Position numbers and translations under genes: made by a program. From the NCBI RefSeq assembly GCF_030272615.1, contig NC_081414.1:310321664-310385663 (forward strand): DNA of 64,000 nt, in the 5' to 3' direction. This document shows, one piece after another, positions 9,429 through 19,927 of this stretch. The notes under the pieces were generated by a model. That model did not search any database, was not told where the DNA came from, and worked only from the letters and a program-made list of their open reading frames with translations. The stretch is from Cryptomeria japonica (Eukaryota; Streptophyta; Pinopsida; Cupressales; Cupressaceae). Position 1 is the first letter of the stretch, and each line of letters opens with the position of its first letter.

Positions 9429-11273
9429 TGATGCATTCAATGGTCCATTGGCCTATTATGGAGACCCGTAGGCTATGTGGAAAGGTGAATTAGGGTTTCC
9501 ATGTTCTTTGGAGTTTCGACCAAGCTTGTCAGGGGTGGAATGTGAACTTACTATTTTTAGTAAGTTAGGGCTAAGCTCGCCAAGTTTTTTCTCTCGTTGC
9601 GAAGATCGCGATTTTCAAAGCATTATTTAATGACACTATTTTTAGTAAGTGGCAGTTTGGGCATTCTATTTTTGGCAATCCTGGATTTGGTCCTGTTTTA
9701 ACATAGTTCAGTGATCCCCATTGCTCAGCCTCGTCCAGATTTTGTTGATAATCAGTATTGGAGTTGTAAGCGATTTAATTAAATATTATTCCTTATCCTA
9801 AGGTTATTATTTAATTATTGATTGATGTTATGGGGAATTGTGCAAAATATGATATTTTTCTTAAGTCATGCATGGGCGAATTATTTGAAGATTAAAAGGA
9901 GACTTTATTTTTATACTGCAAAGTTTTATTAAAATCATGGTCCTCTCTCCTAGGCGCGATTTTGACTTGGGAAGTGGGCACCATTTTTGGGTCCACCACA
10001 TGAAATGAAATACAGTTTGAATGAGGAGAATTTGGAGGCAATTTTATTTGAATTCCAGACTTGAAAAGCTATTTAAATAGGTGTTTGGCTCCTCATTTGT
10101 TTATCCAGAGAAAATATATCGTTATGCTATCGGAATGACTCCAGACTTCTTCAAGGGTGAATACCTCTTAGATCCTTTCTTTCCAATTTCAAGTGTGAGA
10201 CATCACTCCTAGCTATGGTTCGAAGTTGTGAGCTATTTGGTGATTTTTGGGTGTGTTGGTGAAGAGTTGTGTGTTGTTGCATTTTTTTTGGTGTTGTTGG
10301 TGTGTGTTAGTTGGAAGTGTATTTTGCTCGTAGCTATCTGCGTGTTGGGTGCATCGTTCTAGGTGAAGGTCATTGGAAGCATACCAGAGAGACAATAATT
10401 TTCCTACATTGGTGTGGCATTTGGATAACTCTCCATTTTACAGTAGTAAATCAAAATATTCAGCCAAAATGCCATTTCTAGAATTGTCTTGGGTTGCATG
10501 CATCACTTTTGCTACTCTTTGGTTGCAGTTTCAAGGTATTGAACTAATTGCCTATATTATACGACTCATTTGCATTTGGTTTGGCATGATTTCATTAAGT
10601 TTTGAGAAAGTTACGAGCATTTTAGTGGATTTTGGGTTGGCTTATTCTTTGTTTCATTGTCACTGATTTTAGAACAACAAGTAGTGTTTGTGGTGAAAAT
10701 TTGATATTACTTGAGATATGTAATTAATTCTATCTTCTCTTGCATCTATATCCTTGTAAGATTGCTTCACTAGTACTGACCAATCTTTCTATGTTGCATT
10801 TCCCACTGAACAAGTGTAAGAGGATGGCTTGGCCACCTTCATGTTTGTAATTCAGCTTTGTCCTCCCATTGAGCAAGTTTTTGAGTGATATTATCCTCCC
10901 ATTGAAATATGCGGTTGAGTGATAGTTTTATGTAAAAGTCCTCCCGCTGCATAAGCAGTAGAGTGATTTGGTTCTAGCTATGCTCTTGTTACCTTGGCTG
11001 GTTTACCGCCAAGTTCTTGGTCTTCATCCTGCTGAAAAGTGGAAGGGGCTGGCTTGCTACCCAGTATTGTACTTGCATTGTAATTTCCAGCAGATTAGTG
11101 AGCTAACAAACCCCTTATCACCCTATGCTCTCACCTTCCCACATTGGGCTCTTGGTGATCAGAAAGTGGAAGGATTACTTTCAGCAATATTGGGATTTTA
11201 TTTCCTAGCTTTAACGGGTGCATTGTAATATTTGTTGTGTTCAAAAACCAAAAAAATTAGTGGGAATATTACA
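9407..11273 (+). repeat. G1 3' LTR
   Basis: 1,867 bp, TGTAATG...ATTACA, followed by target copy ttctc (11274-11278). It matches 1260-1518 and 2801-4465 with many substitutions and small indels, so the insertion is old. It gives the uninterrupted state of the site now holding the solo LTR in the 5' copy. Confidence 0.93.
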
Positions 11274-11278
11274 TTCTC

Positions 11279-12665
11279 TTTGTGTGGAGTGCATGATCAT
11301 TTGCTTAATTACTTCATGACGATGCTAAGTTGCATTTGGATTTGGGAATGGTTTTACTGGTTACACGTGCTTGTGAATACATGGACATAGGTGAGGCTAT
11401 ATTTATCATATGGTTAGAGATATGTGGTGACACGGTTGATGATTTCAATAAAAAGACTGAGGAGCTTTCACTTGGTATAGACTTGAGAGGGGATTGTTCT
11501 TAGAGTTAGTCATGATGACTTGGACATCTTGATGAACACTCTCATTCCCATTCTTGTTCTACTCAGTGGTTTACTACTTGAGAAGTATTTCCCATTATTC
11601 CTTTCATGTGCATTATCTTTTTGTTTATCTTTCATAGATATGAATCTTGAACTATGGATAGATGTTTAGTTCTAGAGGATTCATTTGAGAGATAGATATC
11701 ATTGGTTATGTCCTTGTGCATATGTTATTATTATGATATTATTTTGAGTATATTAGGAGATGGTTTGTTGGGTTGATATCCTTCGTTGGGAATGGTTATC
11801 ATGAGTTTGATTTTCTTTCCATGAGAGGCTTACATCCATGTTGCTATTATATGATACATATATTCTTTTGGTCAAAGAGACTAAATGATCTTGGGTGTTA
11901 TTATGGATTTTCATTTGGGGTGTTTTAGAGAAGATCATACTTGACACAATGTTTCTTCTTTGAGGTGTTGGTAGAAGGATAGGTTATGGTTTACAGGTTT
12001 TTCTCTCTTCATTTTATAGTTTATTTCATGTGATTCATGCTAATTTGATTTGGGATGATGGTGATATATTGTGAGAGATTATGCAGCTATTTGGGTTGCA
12101 TGTGCAAATCATTGTGATTATTCTTGGTACTTCATGTTTTGATTTACTTATCACACCTTGATATGAGAATTGATTGGTAGACTTGATATACTTTTAGCTT
12201 CACTTGAGATTTGGTATTACCCATGTAACAAGAGTTCCTAGGTACGTATGTTCTTCATCGACAAGTTTGATATAGGGAGCTTGATTGCGGTTTATGGGTT
12301 GATATGATGTTAGCATGAGTTTATTGATGTTGGCTATACTTAGGAGGTATGGTTGGTTGGATGTATTGACATGTGTTGTGGATTTCATTTCTGATCATGT
12401 GGGTTTTTTTACTTTATGTCAAAACTTGGAGCCTTTATTATCACATTGGATTTGATGCTTGTGTTCTTGGGTTGGTGAATCTTTACCTTGGTTTGTTTCT
12501 TTTCTTCTATAGGTGGTGTGTTAGAGGATGAGAGGATTTATTGCTTGAGATGGTTATATTGATGCAACATGAGAACATGTTGGAGATTCATGTGGTTTGA
12601 TGTATGGCTATAATGATGTATTTCATTGATTGACCCTTATGCAATCTATATAACAAGTGGGAGAA
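11279..12665. other. Non-coding flank, no gene seen
   Basis: Right-hand continuation of the DNA at 1-1254. It is T/G-rich with scattered short ORFs, none with a recognisable motif. It ends where the C1 5' LTR begins. Confidence 0.5.
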
Positions 12666-13277
12666 TGCTGGGATATGGTATTGTACACCTTGCATAATAT
12701 TTATAATGTGTATGATGCACCTAGGGAAACATAGATGGATGTGCAACACATCGATATTCCATTCTTGTGGCCACTTTATGTGTTGTATTGTAGCATTGTA
12801 ATATTATACTGTATATTGGTATAATTAAGGCGTTTTACCTTGGTTGTTCTCCACCTAGGCCCTAATTACATATCACTTAAGCTTACTTTGGGAACCACAT
12901 AGGATTTGTTGGAAGATATCCACTTTAGGTGGACTTATCATGTTATCATTTCCAATTTGTGTGGTGTCTCCAACTTTAGTGGTGTTATCATGCTATCACT
13001 TTTCCATTTTGGGTGGGATGATAGTTTTTCACTTTTTATCTCATGCCATAAGATAATGAAACATGTTGTAATAATATTATGCACTCCTATGTTCTCACCT
13101 TGGATATATAACCAAGGGGTCTGCTATGTAAAATTCATTGATAATCTAGCTAATCATATTTTATTGCATCATTGATAAGAATATAGTTTATTCATGTCAA
13201 ATTGTTTTTCTCTTATTCATATTCTTTCTATTTGGTCTCTAGATCTTGGGTGGCTACCTTCATAGCCACTTCTGACA
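12666..13277 (+). repeat. C1 5' LTR
   Basis: Begins TGCTGGGATATGG and ends TTCTGACA. It aligns with the solo LTR at 59336-60062 in its first 150 bases (TTGTACACCTTGCATAAT, CACCTAG, AGATGGAT.TGCAACA, then the TTGTATTG block), which fixes the left edge. A TATATAACC box lies near 13105. The right edge is set by the PBS-like sequence. Confidence 0.75.
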
Positions 13278-13289
13278 TGTATCAGAGCT
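13278..13289 (+). other. C1 primer-binding site, imperfect
   Basis: TGTATCAGAGCT follows the LTR end directly. It is one base short of the standard initiator-Met PBS (TGGTATCAGAGC). Confidence 0.65.
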
Positions 13290-13416
13290 AATAGAGTGCC
13301 ACTGGCAAGTTTTTTTGAGCAATTTTGGTTTTTTGGACTTGTGGCTTTTTTATTGCAGGTCAAAATTAGAGCTTGTTGGGTCAAATCTAGGGCCACCATT
13401 GGATTCAAGAAGTTTG

Positions 13417-14612
13417 TGTTGGCATTTTTGATGATTATGTTGTGATTGTCATTGATGGACACACACTTGTTATGAGATCACTTTTTGTATGTATGAGTTA
13501 AGCTCAACTGGTATTTGTTCCAAACCAATATTATGTTGTAGTCTTTAGACTATCAGTGTTTTGCAGAAAGTGTTTACCGATCTCAAGCGGCATGAAGACC
13601 TCAAGTGGTTCGAGGATCTAAAGCGGAATGGAGCAAAGGAACTAAAAGCAGTAGTTATCATTTTCCTAGTCTTCATTTTTATCAACCAGTAATCTGTTTA
13701 ATAATTAAACCGGTATTACTCTGAGTTACCAACCGGTAATCGGTAAAGTTGTATAAACCGGTAATACTCTGTGATGAGCTACCAACCGGTATATTTTTGT
13801 GATGAGTTACCATCCACCGACACTGACGGTGATTTTGTGTCATGTTGCCAAATGTGTCTACATACACTGAACCTAGGAACTTGCAATGTAATCCTATTGG
13901 ACCGACATGAAATCAGATTCCTTTTAAGGACATCATATCTAGGGGTTTAGTAGTTGTTAGGGTTCAAGGTGATTGTTGAGGTTTTTACATGTGCAATTAC
14001 AGAAGAAGAATAGGTCTGTGTAAAGAAACAGAGTGTGGATTTACGGAAGACTGAAGTAATGCTGAAATGCATTAGCAATGAGCTATCATGGATCTAACTA
14101 AGCAGACTGTGCTATTTGCTAGATCATTCACTTGTTGATTACTCACATCTTTGACAAGTTGGAAACCCTTAACCGGGTAGGCCTAGAAAAGCCTTTGTAA
14201 ATCCTCTAACAAGGTGATTCACATCTGTGGATCTAAAATCCTCTCACAAGGTAGTCTTTAATCAGACTTATCTCCTAATAGAGATTGAGATTCCTAACAG
14301 GACCTGTTCTGGTAAAGAACATTGTATGACCTTAACCGGTCTTACCTTAACCGGTCTGGTTACTATTCTGCAGATAGTTACTTGTGAGTTTCATCTCACC
14401 GTAGTTTTTCCCATTTGGGTTTCCACGTCAAAATCTCTTTTGTTATGGTGATTGTGTTTCTGTGGGTGAATGTCTTACTTTCTGTTTGGTTTGCATTTGT
14501 GTTAACCGGTTTGTTAGTTAAACTGTTATACCAGTTTACTGCTAGACTATTAAAGTGATTGAGTTCAGTATTTTTTGGTATACTAATTCACCCCCCCTCT
14601 TAGTATTCATCA
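13417..14612 (+). repeat. C2 5' LTR
   Basis: TGTTGGCATTTTTGATG to TTCATCA, nearly identical to 19928-21110. It differs by scattered substitutions and by a 15-bp tandem duplication near 14335-14356 (CTTAACCGGT repeated). ACCGGT-type motifs recur in it. It ends with a CACCCCCCCTCTTAGT stretch that other copia LTRs in this window share. Confidence 0.93.
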
Positions 14613-14614
14613 AT

Positions 14615-14627
14615 TGGTATCAAAGCC
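14615..14627 (+). other. C2 primer-binding site
   Basis: TGGTATCAAAGCC two bases after the LTR end matches the initiator tRNA-Met PBS with one mismatch. Confidence 0.88.
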
Positions 14628-14662
14628 AACCTTTCTATAAGTCTAACCACTTGGAAAGAGAT

Positions 14663-15943
14663 ATGGGGGAATACATTGTGAGGGAACTTACTCATCGGCT
14701 CACTCAGACTGAGCAATCCTATGATGAACTTAAAGTCAAATATAAGGCTTCTCAAGCAAAAAGGAGAGAGCATGTTGAGAAACTGATGGAGCTAACTGAG
14801 AACAGTTCCTCTGATGAAGTGGACATGGATGCCCTAGTTGAAGAAGTTGAAAAGTTGAATGAGTCTAATGCCAACCTGAGAAGGGAACTTGAAGGACTGA
14901 CTATCAGGATGTGTCAAGAGCTTGAGAACCGGAGAACAGCCGAAGATCTAGTAAAAGACTAAGATCATGAGATCTCCAAGCTGAAGTAAGAAATTAGTGC
15001 ACTTACCGCTCATCTCCAAGAGAGCAAAGTGGAAAAAGAGGAAATGCAAGGTGAAATAAACATGGCAATTTCTAAGAATGCAACCTTGAAGGAATCCAAT
15101 GCTGCTATTTCCAAAGAACTCACTGAGTCAAAGGAAATACTTGCCAAATTCAATAAGAGCTCTGTTAAGCTAGAGCAAAAGCTTGAATCAGCTAAACCGG
15201 TAAAGAATACCAATGGACTTGGTTTCTATGAATATGAGGAAGGCGAGACATTTGGAACAAAAGATGGAGCATCAAAGAAGCAACCGACACCAAAGGATAA
15301 AGGTAAGCAAAAGTTCAAACCTGTTTGTTTTAATTGTCTCAAGGAAGGACACACTACTAATGTATGTAGAAGTAAGGCTTACAATAATTTTCCTTATTTT
15401 CTAAACGATAAGCCTAGACCCAATAGATTCAATGGTAATTGTTATGCATGCAACAAGATTGGGCATAGAGCATTTGAATGCAGGTCTATCATGCACAACA
15501 CCAAAAGGTATCCTCAAAGGAGTCAAGGAGTTTTTCCTGAACCCTCTAGGAATCGGAACCCAAACCGGTTTAATACCTATAATCATCAGTCAGGTAACGG
15601 TGGCTATCAAGCGGCAACCGGATGGAGAGAAACCTGTTTTATTTATCATGACAATGGTCACACTGCTGCAACATGCAGAAGGAAGAATGGAAACATGAAC
15701 AATGGACCTTCGAGAGCACCTGGAATGGTTTGCTATCATCGCAACAAACTGGGACATACAACAAGATTCTGCAGGATGAGAAAGAATATATCAGATGATA
15801 TATCGGTCACTCCGGAAGGAAAGATTGATGTTGAAACTGTTCAAGCGAATATGAAGAAAGCGTGGAAAAGGAAGCCAGAAGAAGTGATTCAAGAAGAAGC
15901 GGTTTTTGCACCTAGTGTGGAAGTCACTGAACCGACAAACTAA
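14663..15943 (+). pseudogene. C2 ORF1: coiled-coil, zinc-knuckle gag C-terminal-like protein
   Basis: One frame from ATG 14663 to TAA 15941-15943, interrupted by TAA at 14960 and TAA at 14987. The first 200 residues are Glu/Lys/Leu-rich and look like a long coiled coil. A GLGFYEYEEGETFG stretch (about 15215) resembles GIGYEVGECS in the gag of C4, so this is the gag C-terminal half without the capsid domain. Four knuckle units follow. Two are complete (CFNCLKEGHTTNVC near 15330, CYACNKIGHRAFEC near 15440). Two have lost the second Cys (CFIYHDNGHTAATC near 15636, CYHRNKLGHTTRFC near 15730). Expected role: RNA binding and packaging. Confidence 0.85.
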
Positions 15944-16384
15944 GCATCAGAAAAGCTTAGGGGGAGCAAACGGTGAAATGTTTCGAACCCCTAGTTTACA
16001 CCAGTAAAAGACCTTAACTGGTATGTGATACCTGTCAATTGGCAGAAGATCGGAAACAGTAAAAGGCAAATTAGGGTTTACGCCCTAATAGTGGAGCATT
16101 TATTATGGTAGGTGAAGAATTTGTTTAAAAGGATTTTTCAAGTCATTTTTTCACTTATCAATTCTCGAGTGAAGAATTTGTCAAGTGTTGAGTGATGAAA
16201 AGCGATTTGGATTGCGATTCGAAGAATTTTCAAAACCTTGAAGAAGAATCAGAAGCTAATATCAGTCGGTAAAGTGTAGAACACAAAGCGGTATTTCAGC
16301 AACTGAAGGAGTCTGTGACGAAGTGGAATTTGCAAGCCCTAAACTTTGATTTACGAAGGTATTTTTCAAATTTCTCTATTTATC
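15944..16384 (+). other. C2 spacer between ORF1 and ORF2
   Basis: Non-coding. Right after the ORF1 stop there is an AGCTTAGGGGGAGCAAA tract (about 15955-15970) like the PPT copies before the 3' LTR. In a complete element the pol gene would be expected hereabouts; nothing of it remains. Confidence 0.6.
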
Positions 16385-19300
16385 ATGGCTTCCGCATCAC
16401 ACTCTAGTTCTAGTGCACCTGTTGATTCAGTAGACTTCATCCAACGGAAGGCAAAATATAATGCTCTATCTCAAATACCCGCTGGTGTTATAGTGGAGGA
16501 AGGTATTTCAGATTATATTGATTGTAAAATTGAAGACCTAGGATCTCTAATGATCCATTCTCAGTTAAGCTTATTTTGCAGAAAGGACAAGAAGATCAAA
16601 CCGGAATTCAACGTCTTGGAAAAGAAGAAGCTTCACAATGCGGTTTATTTCCTTGAAGAGTTTTCAGATGATCACATCCGCATCATTCTAAGCAGAGTGC
16701 ATGGTGACAAAATGTACTTAGAGCAGACACATGACATCACACCGGAAGCTATTTATGTCGTCACTGGTTTCTGTAATGTCGGTGAAGTGTCAGCACTAAG
16801 GAAGATCAGCAAGACTGAAATGACCAAGCTCACCGATTCTGTGAGTGACCAATGGGGAATGACCATCAATCCCATCAAGGACGATCTGGTCAAATATGCC
16901 TGCATGGTAATAGGTTACCGAATATTTTATGCTAGCAGGATCAACTCTGTCTCTACTGTAGCGGTAAATGCTGCCTACAGGATGATCATGGAAGATGCAT
17001 CATTTGATTTATGCACCTGTATGCAAAGGCAACTTCTGGTGAACCTGAAGTCGATTAAACAAGACAATGCCTTGAGATTTAAGTTTGGACAACTATTGGT
17101 TGGGTTGTTCTTCTACTTCCAAGGTTACTTCCCAGGAGTTAGAGATATTCAGTGGTTTGCTGACCAACCGGTTACAAAGCAAATCAAGGAAAGCCTTCAA
17201 GCGGTTGGAACCGGTTATCCAGAAGTTCTGAACAAATACTTTGATGATTTCATATGCAAAATGAGCCAAAGAGTGAGAATATCAGGTGTTATTGTCAAGA
17301 AATATGAAGATGACATCTGCTTCACCATCAAAGTTGATGAGTGCATAATGGAGGCGGTTGAGCCTAGACAGGAAGAAGTGGAACCCATGGGATATGAGGT
17401 AATGTATGACATGCTAGATGGGTATGCCTCTACCCTACTCACCTCACCCCTTGACCCAAAGGCAAAGAGAACCGACACCTATACACTAGTTGAAGAACCT
17501 TCAGTAAATAAGGGAAAGGCAGTGCCTGCAGTATCGGTATCGGTTACTGCAGCAAGTCCCAAAGTGACCAAGCGGTCACCAGCAAAGAAGAAACCAGAAG
17601 CTCCACCCGCCAAAGTGTTTGAGAGAAAGCGGAAGACAAAAGGCGACTCACCAGACTCAGAGGATATTGTGTCTGAAGAACAGCCTAGAAGACTAGGCAA
17701 ACGAGGAAAAAGACAAAGACAACCAACAATGAATCGACAACATCTGCACTGGTAAATATTGATATTTCCTCCTACAAACCTTTGACACATTGTCAAAGAG
17801 CTATTAAGAATATTAGAAGAAAAGTGCTTGGTGATTTGAAAGAGTTCTTTGATGATTTTAATGATGGTGAAAAAGAAGAAGTTGAACAGGAAGTCATTAA
17901 ATATTTATGTATTAATGACCGGTGGCCATCAGAAATTAAATCCGAGACACCTGATTCTGTATATAATTCTTTAGATAACAAATGACGCATTGCCATAGAG
18001 AAGGAATAGGAAATAAGAGAGGAAGTATTTGCACATTACTTTACTGATGTGCCTAAATCAAAACTTTATGAAGTGGTGGAAAGATATAAGGGCCTCTTCT
18101 TCATGAGAAGAAGAAGACTCCTATTGCTAGAAGGTAAAGTCTCGGAAGTGGTAAAAGATACCCACTCCCTTGCTCAATCTGCTCTAAGGTTGCATCAAGT
18201 GGCAGAAGCCAACATGAAGTTGAGCAAGAACCGAAAATCAATAAATCGGATGAGGCGTATGACAGTGAAGGAGTACCAGTCACTGATCAAATGGAACCCA
18301 TTGATGTTGATGCCTTGAACGGTGAAGATGTTACTCCAGGTACATCAACAAAAGCGGCAGGACAGGAAAAACAGGCAGAAGAAGAAGAAAAGAGGAAACA
18401 GGAAGAGGAAAAGAGAAAAGAAGAAAAAAAGAGGAAACAAGAAGAGGAAAAGAGAAAAGAAGAAGAAAAGAGGAAATAGGAAGAGGAAAAGAGAAAAGAA
18501 GAGGAGAATAATAGACAAAAGGAAGAGAAGAAGAAGAAGGAAGCGGAAAAGAAAGAAGAAAAGAAACGGAAGGAAGAAGAAAAGAAATAGGAAGAGGAGA
18601 AGAAAAATGAAGAGGAGAAGAGGAAGCAGGAAGAGGAGAAGAAGAAGAAGGATGAAGATGAAGAGCAGTGGAAAGAAGAGGAGAAGAAGGAATAAGAGAA
18701 AAGGAAGATAGAGGAAGAGGAGAAAAAGAAGGCAGAAAAGGACAAGCTAAGGGCTAAAGAGAAGGAGGGAGCGACACAGAGCACTCAAGTGGAGACCCCA
18801 AAGGAAACTGGTAGTCAAGCCAAACTGGCTGACATTACTAGTCCCATGAACCTCCAATCTGCAAATGAATTAGAGTTGCTGCAAAGCATTAAGCTTTCTC
18901 AAGAACGCCTGGAGGTGATAAGGAGGAAGAAGGAGCAAGACGTGATCCAAGCTGCGGTGGACACTCTTACCGGTTTGATATGCGGTACCAACCTCCTTAG
19001 TACCGATTCCTCTCTGGCTCAATTGAAGCTCTTATGCACAATTGTAGAGGACCAAGTGCAATGTCTGGAAGATGTTGCTGAAGCTAATGCCAAAAAGCAA
19101 CATCAAAAGGCTTTGAACATTGCCTTGGTGAAAAAGTTAAATGAGCTTCGGTCCGATCTACAAAAGGCACATAAGGACATTAAAGATATTCTGGATGTGG
19201 GGAATCTACTACTCAGCAAGATATGTCAACCCCATCTATTATGTGATGATGTGCTTGCTCAAAAAGACAAACTGCAAACTGATTTGCAGACGTTCATAAG

Positions 19301-19655
19301 CAACTTCAAGACGCCATATGATTCCTTTACCGCTTATGGGCAAACCGTTCACCGGTTTCAACTTCAGGTTGCAAGAATCAATTTGGAGATCAGCAACCGG
19401 ACTAGGGATTTGCAGGAACTACAACTGGTTCTACTACCAAGACTGCAAATACTTCAGAAATGCTATCTCAATCTGGATGCCTTGATGGTTACTCAAGAGA
19501 TGAGTATCTTGGACGCCATGGAGGAACAAGTATCCCAGATGCAAACGGAGAGTGAGGTTGCTACCTCATTGCTTGAGTCGTGGTCTGTATCCATGAAGAC
19601 ATTTATGCAAGACTTTAAATCGGTTTTTGACAAGTTTCACTCTTTATTGTCATAA
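16385..19655 (+). pseudogene. C2 ORF2: large unrecognised protein in the env-like position
   Basis: I do not recognise this protein with certainty. ATG 16385 (MASASHSSSS) opens a frame to TAA 17753; the phase then shifts by one near 17700, passes TGA 17983 and TAG near 18007, and shifts again near 18240 into the frame that runs to TAA 19653-19655. Three more stops lie in the Lys/Glu tract. Overall about 1,085 codons. Part 1 (to about codon 330) is globular, with EAIYVVTGFCNVGEV and RFKFGQLLVGLFFYFQGYFPG. Part 2 is basic and Ser/Pro-rich with KKK and KRGKR clusters, perhaps nuclear localisation signals. Part 3 (18350-18760) is nearly pure Lys/Glu/Arg. Part 4 is long amphipathic helices. Its place before the PPT is that of Sirevirus env-like genes, and part 1 recalls the putative plant transposon protein family. 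Both are inferences. Confidence 0.7.
18358..18765 (+). repeat. GAA/AAG-rich degenerate repeat coding a Lys/Glu tract
   Basis: About 400 bp of almost pure purines in irregular units of 15-30 bases (GAAGAGGAAAAGAGAAAAGAA type). In the ORF2 frame it gives EEEKRKQ/EEEKRKE repeats typical of a single long charged alpha-helix or coiled coil. Three stops here (TAG 18477, TAG near 18588, TAA near 18693) sit at positions where Gln or Glu is repeated. High-scoring ORFs in the other frame and on the minus strand are artefacts of this composition. Confidence 0.85.
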
Positions 19656-19712
19656 ACACTTATTCAACTAATAGAAACAAGGGTTATTCAACTGTATTTT
19701 GTCATTGTTGGC

Positions 19713-19926
19713 AAAGGGGGAGAAGTATTCTGGTATTTAAAATTTTGATGCATGCTATGTATAATCTCATGTTTATCTCTGTAAGAAAGTAGTATACATT
19801 GTATTTTCTGCAAAGGGATAGTGTATATGCTTAGGGGGAGTAATTTTGATTATGGCAATTTTTTTTGTAAAACACTTAGATGTCAAAATTTTTCCTAAGT
19901 GTTGCCATCAATGCCAAAGGGGGAGA
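19713..19926 (+). other. C2 multiple polypurine tracts
   Basis: Three tracts precede the 3' LTR: AAAGGGGGAGAA at 19713-19724, AGGGGGAG at 19833-19840 and AAAGGGGGAGA at 19916-19926, the last one base from the LTR. Repeated PPT-like tracts upstream of the 3' LTR are a known Sirevirus trait. Confidence 0.85.
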
Positions 19927-19927
19927 T

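Larger units (their letters stand above)
1260..11273 (+). mobile_element. G1: Ty3/gypsy chromovirus, decayed, with both LTRs
   Basis: Complete but dead LTR retrotransposon. The LTRs begin TGTAATGTCCCC and end ATTACA (ATTATA in the 5' copy), giving 6-bp inverted termini. The 5-bp target duplication ttctc is at 1255-1259 and 11274-11278. Between the LTRs the order is gag, aspartic protease, RT, RNase H, integrase, chromodomain, which is the chromovirus order of Ty3/gypsy. The gag-RT part lies in one frame (frame of 4524) through to about 7800, with stops only; frameshifts occur near 7800 and near 8541. The 5' LTR is enlarged by a nested solo LTR (1519-2800). Confidence 0.93.

Noticed and set aside
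12906-13175. 89-codon plus-strand ORF
   Set aside because: It lies inside the C1 5' LTR; no motif, and the related solo LTR does not keep it open.
18287-18784. Minus-strand ORF of 165 residues, almost pure Ser/Phe, and the overlapping plus-strand Arg/Lys ORF 18322-18711
   Set aside because: Both are shadows of the purine-rich repeat that encodes the Lys/Glu tract of C2 ORF2; composition alone keeps them open.
14663-19655. C2 as an endogenous virus rather than a retrotransposon
   Set aside because: LTRs, 5-bp target duplication, initiator-Met PBS and PPTs mark an LTR retrotransposon; ORF2 has no visible signal peptide or membrane segment, so an envelope is not shown.
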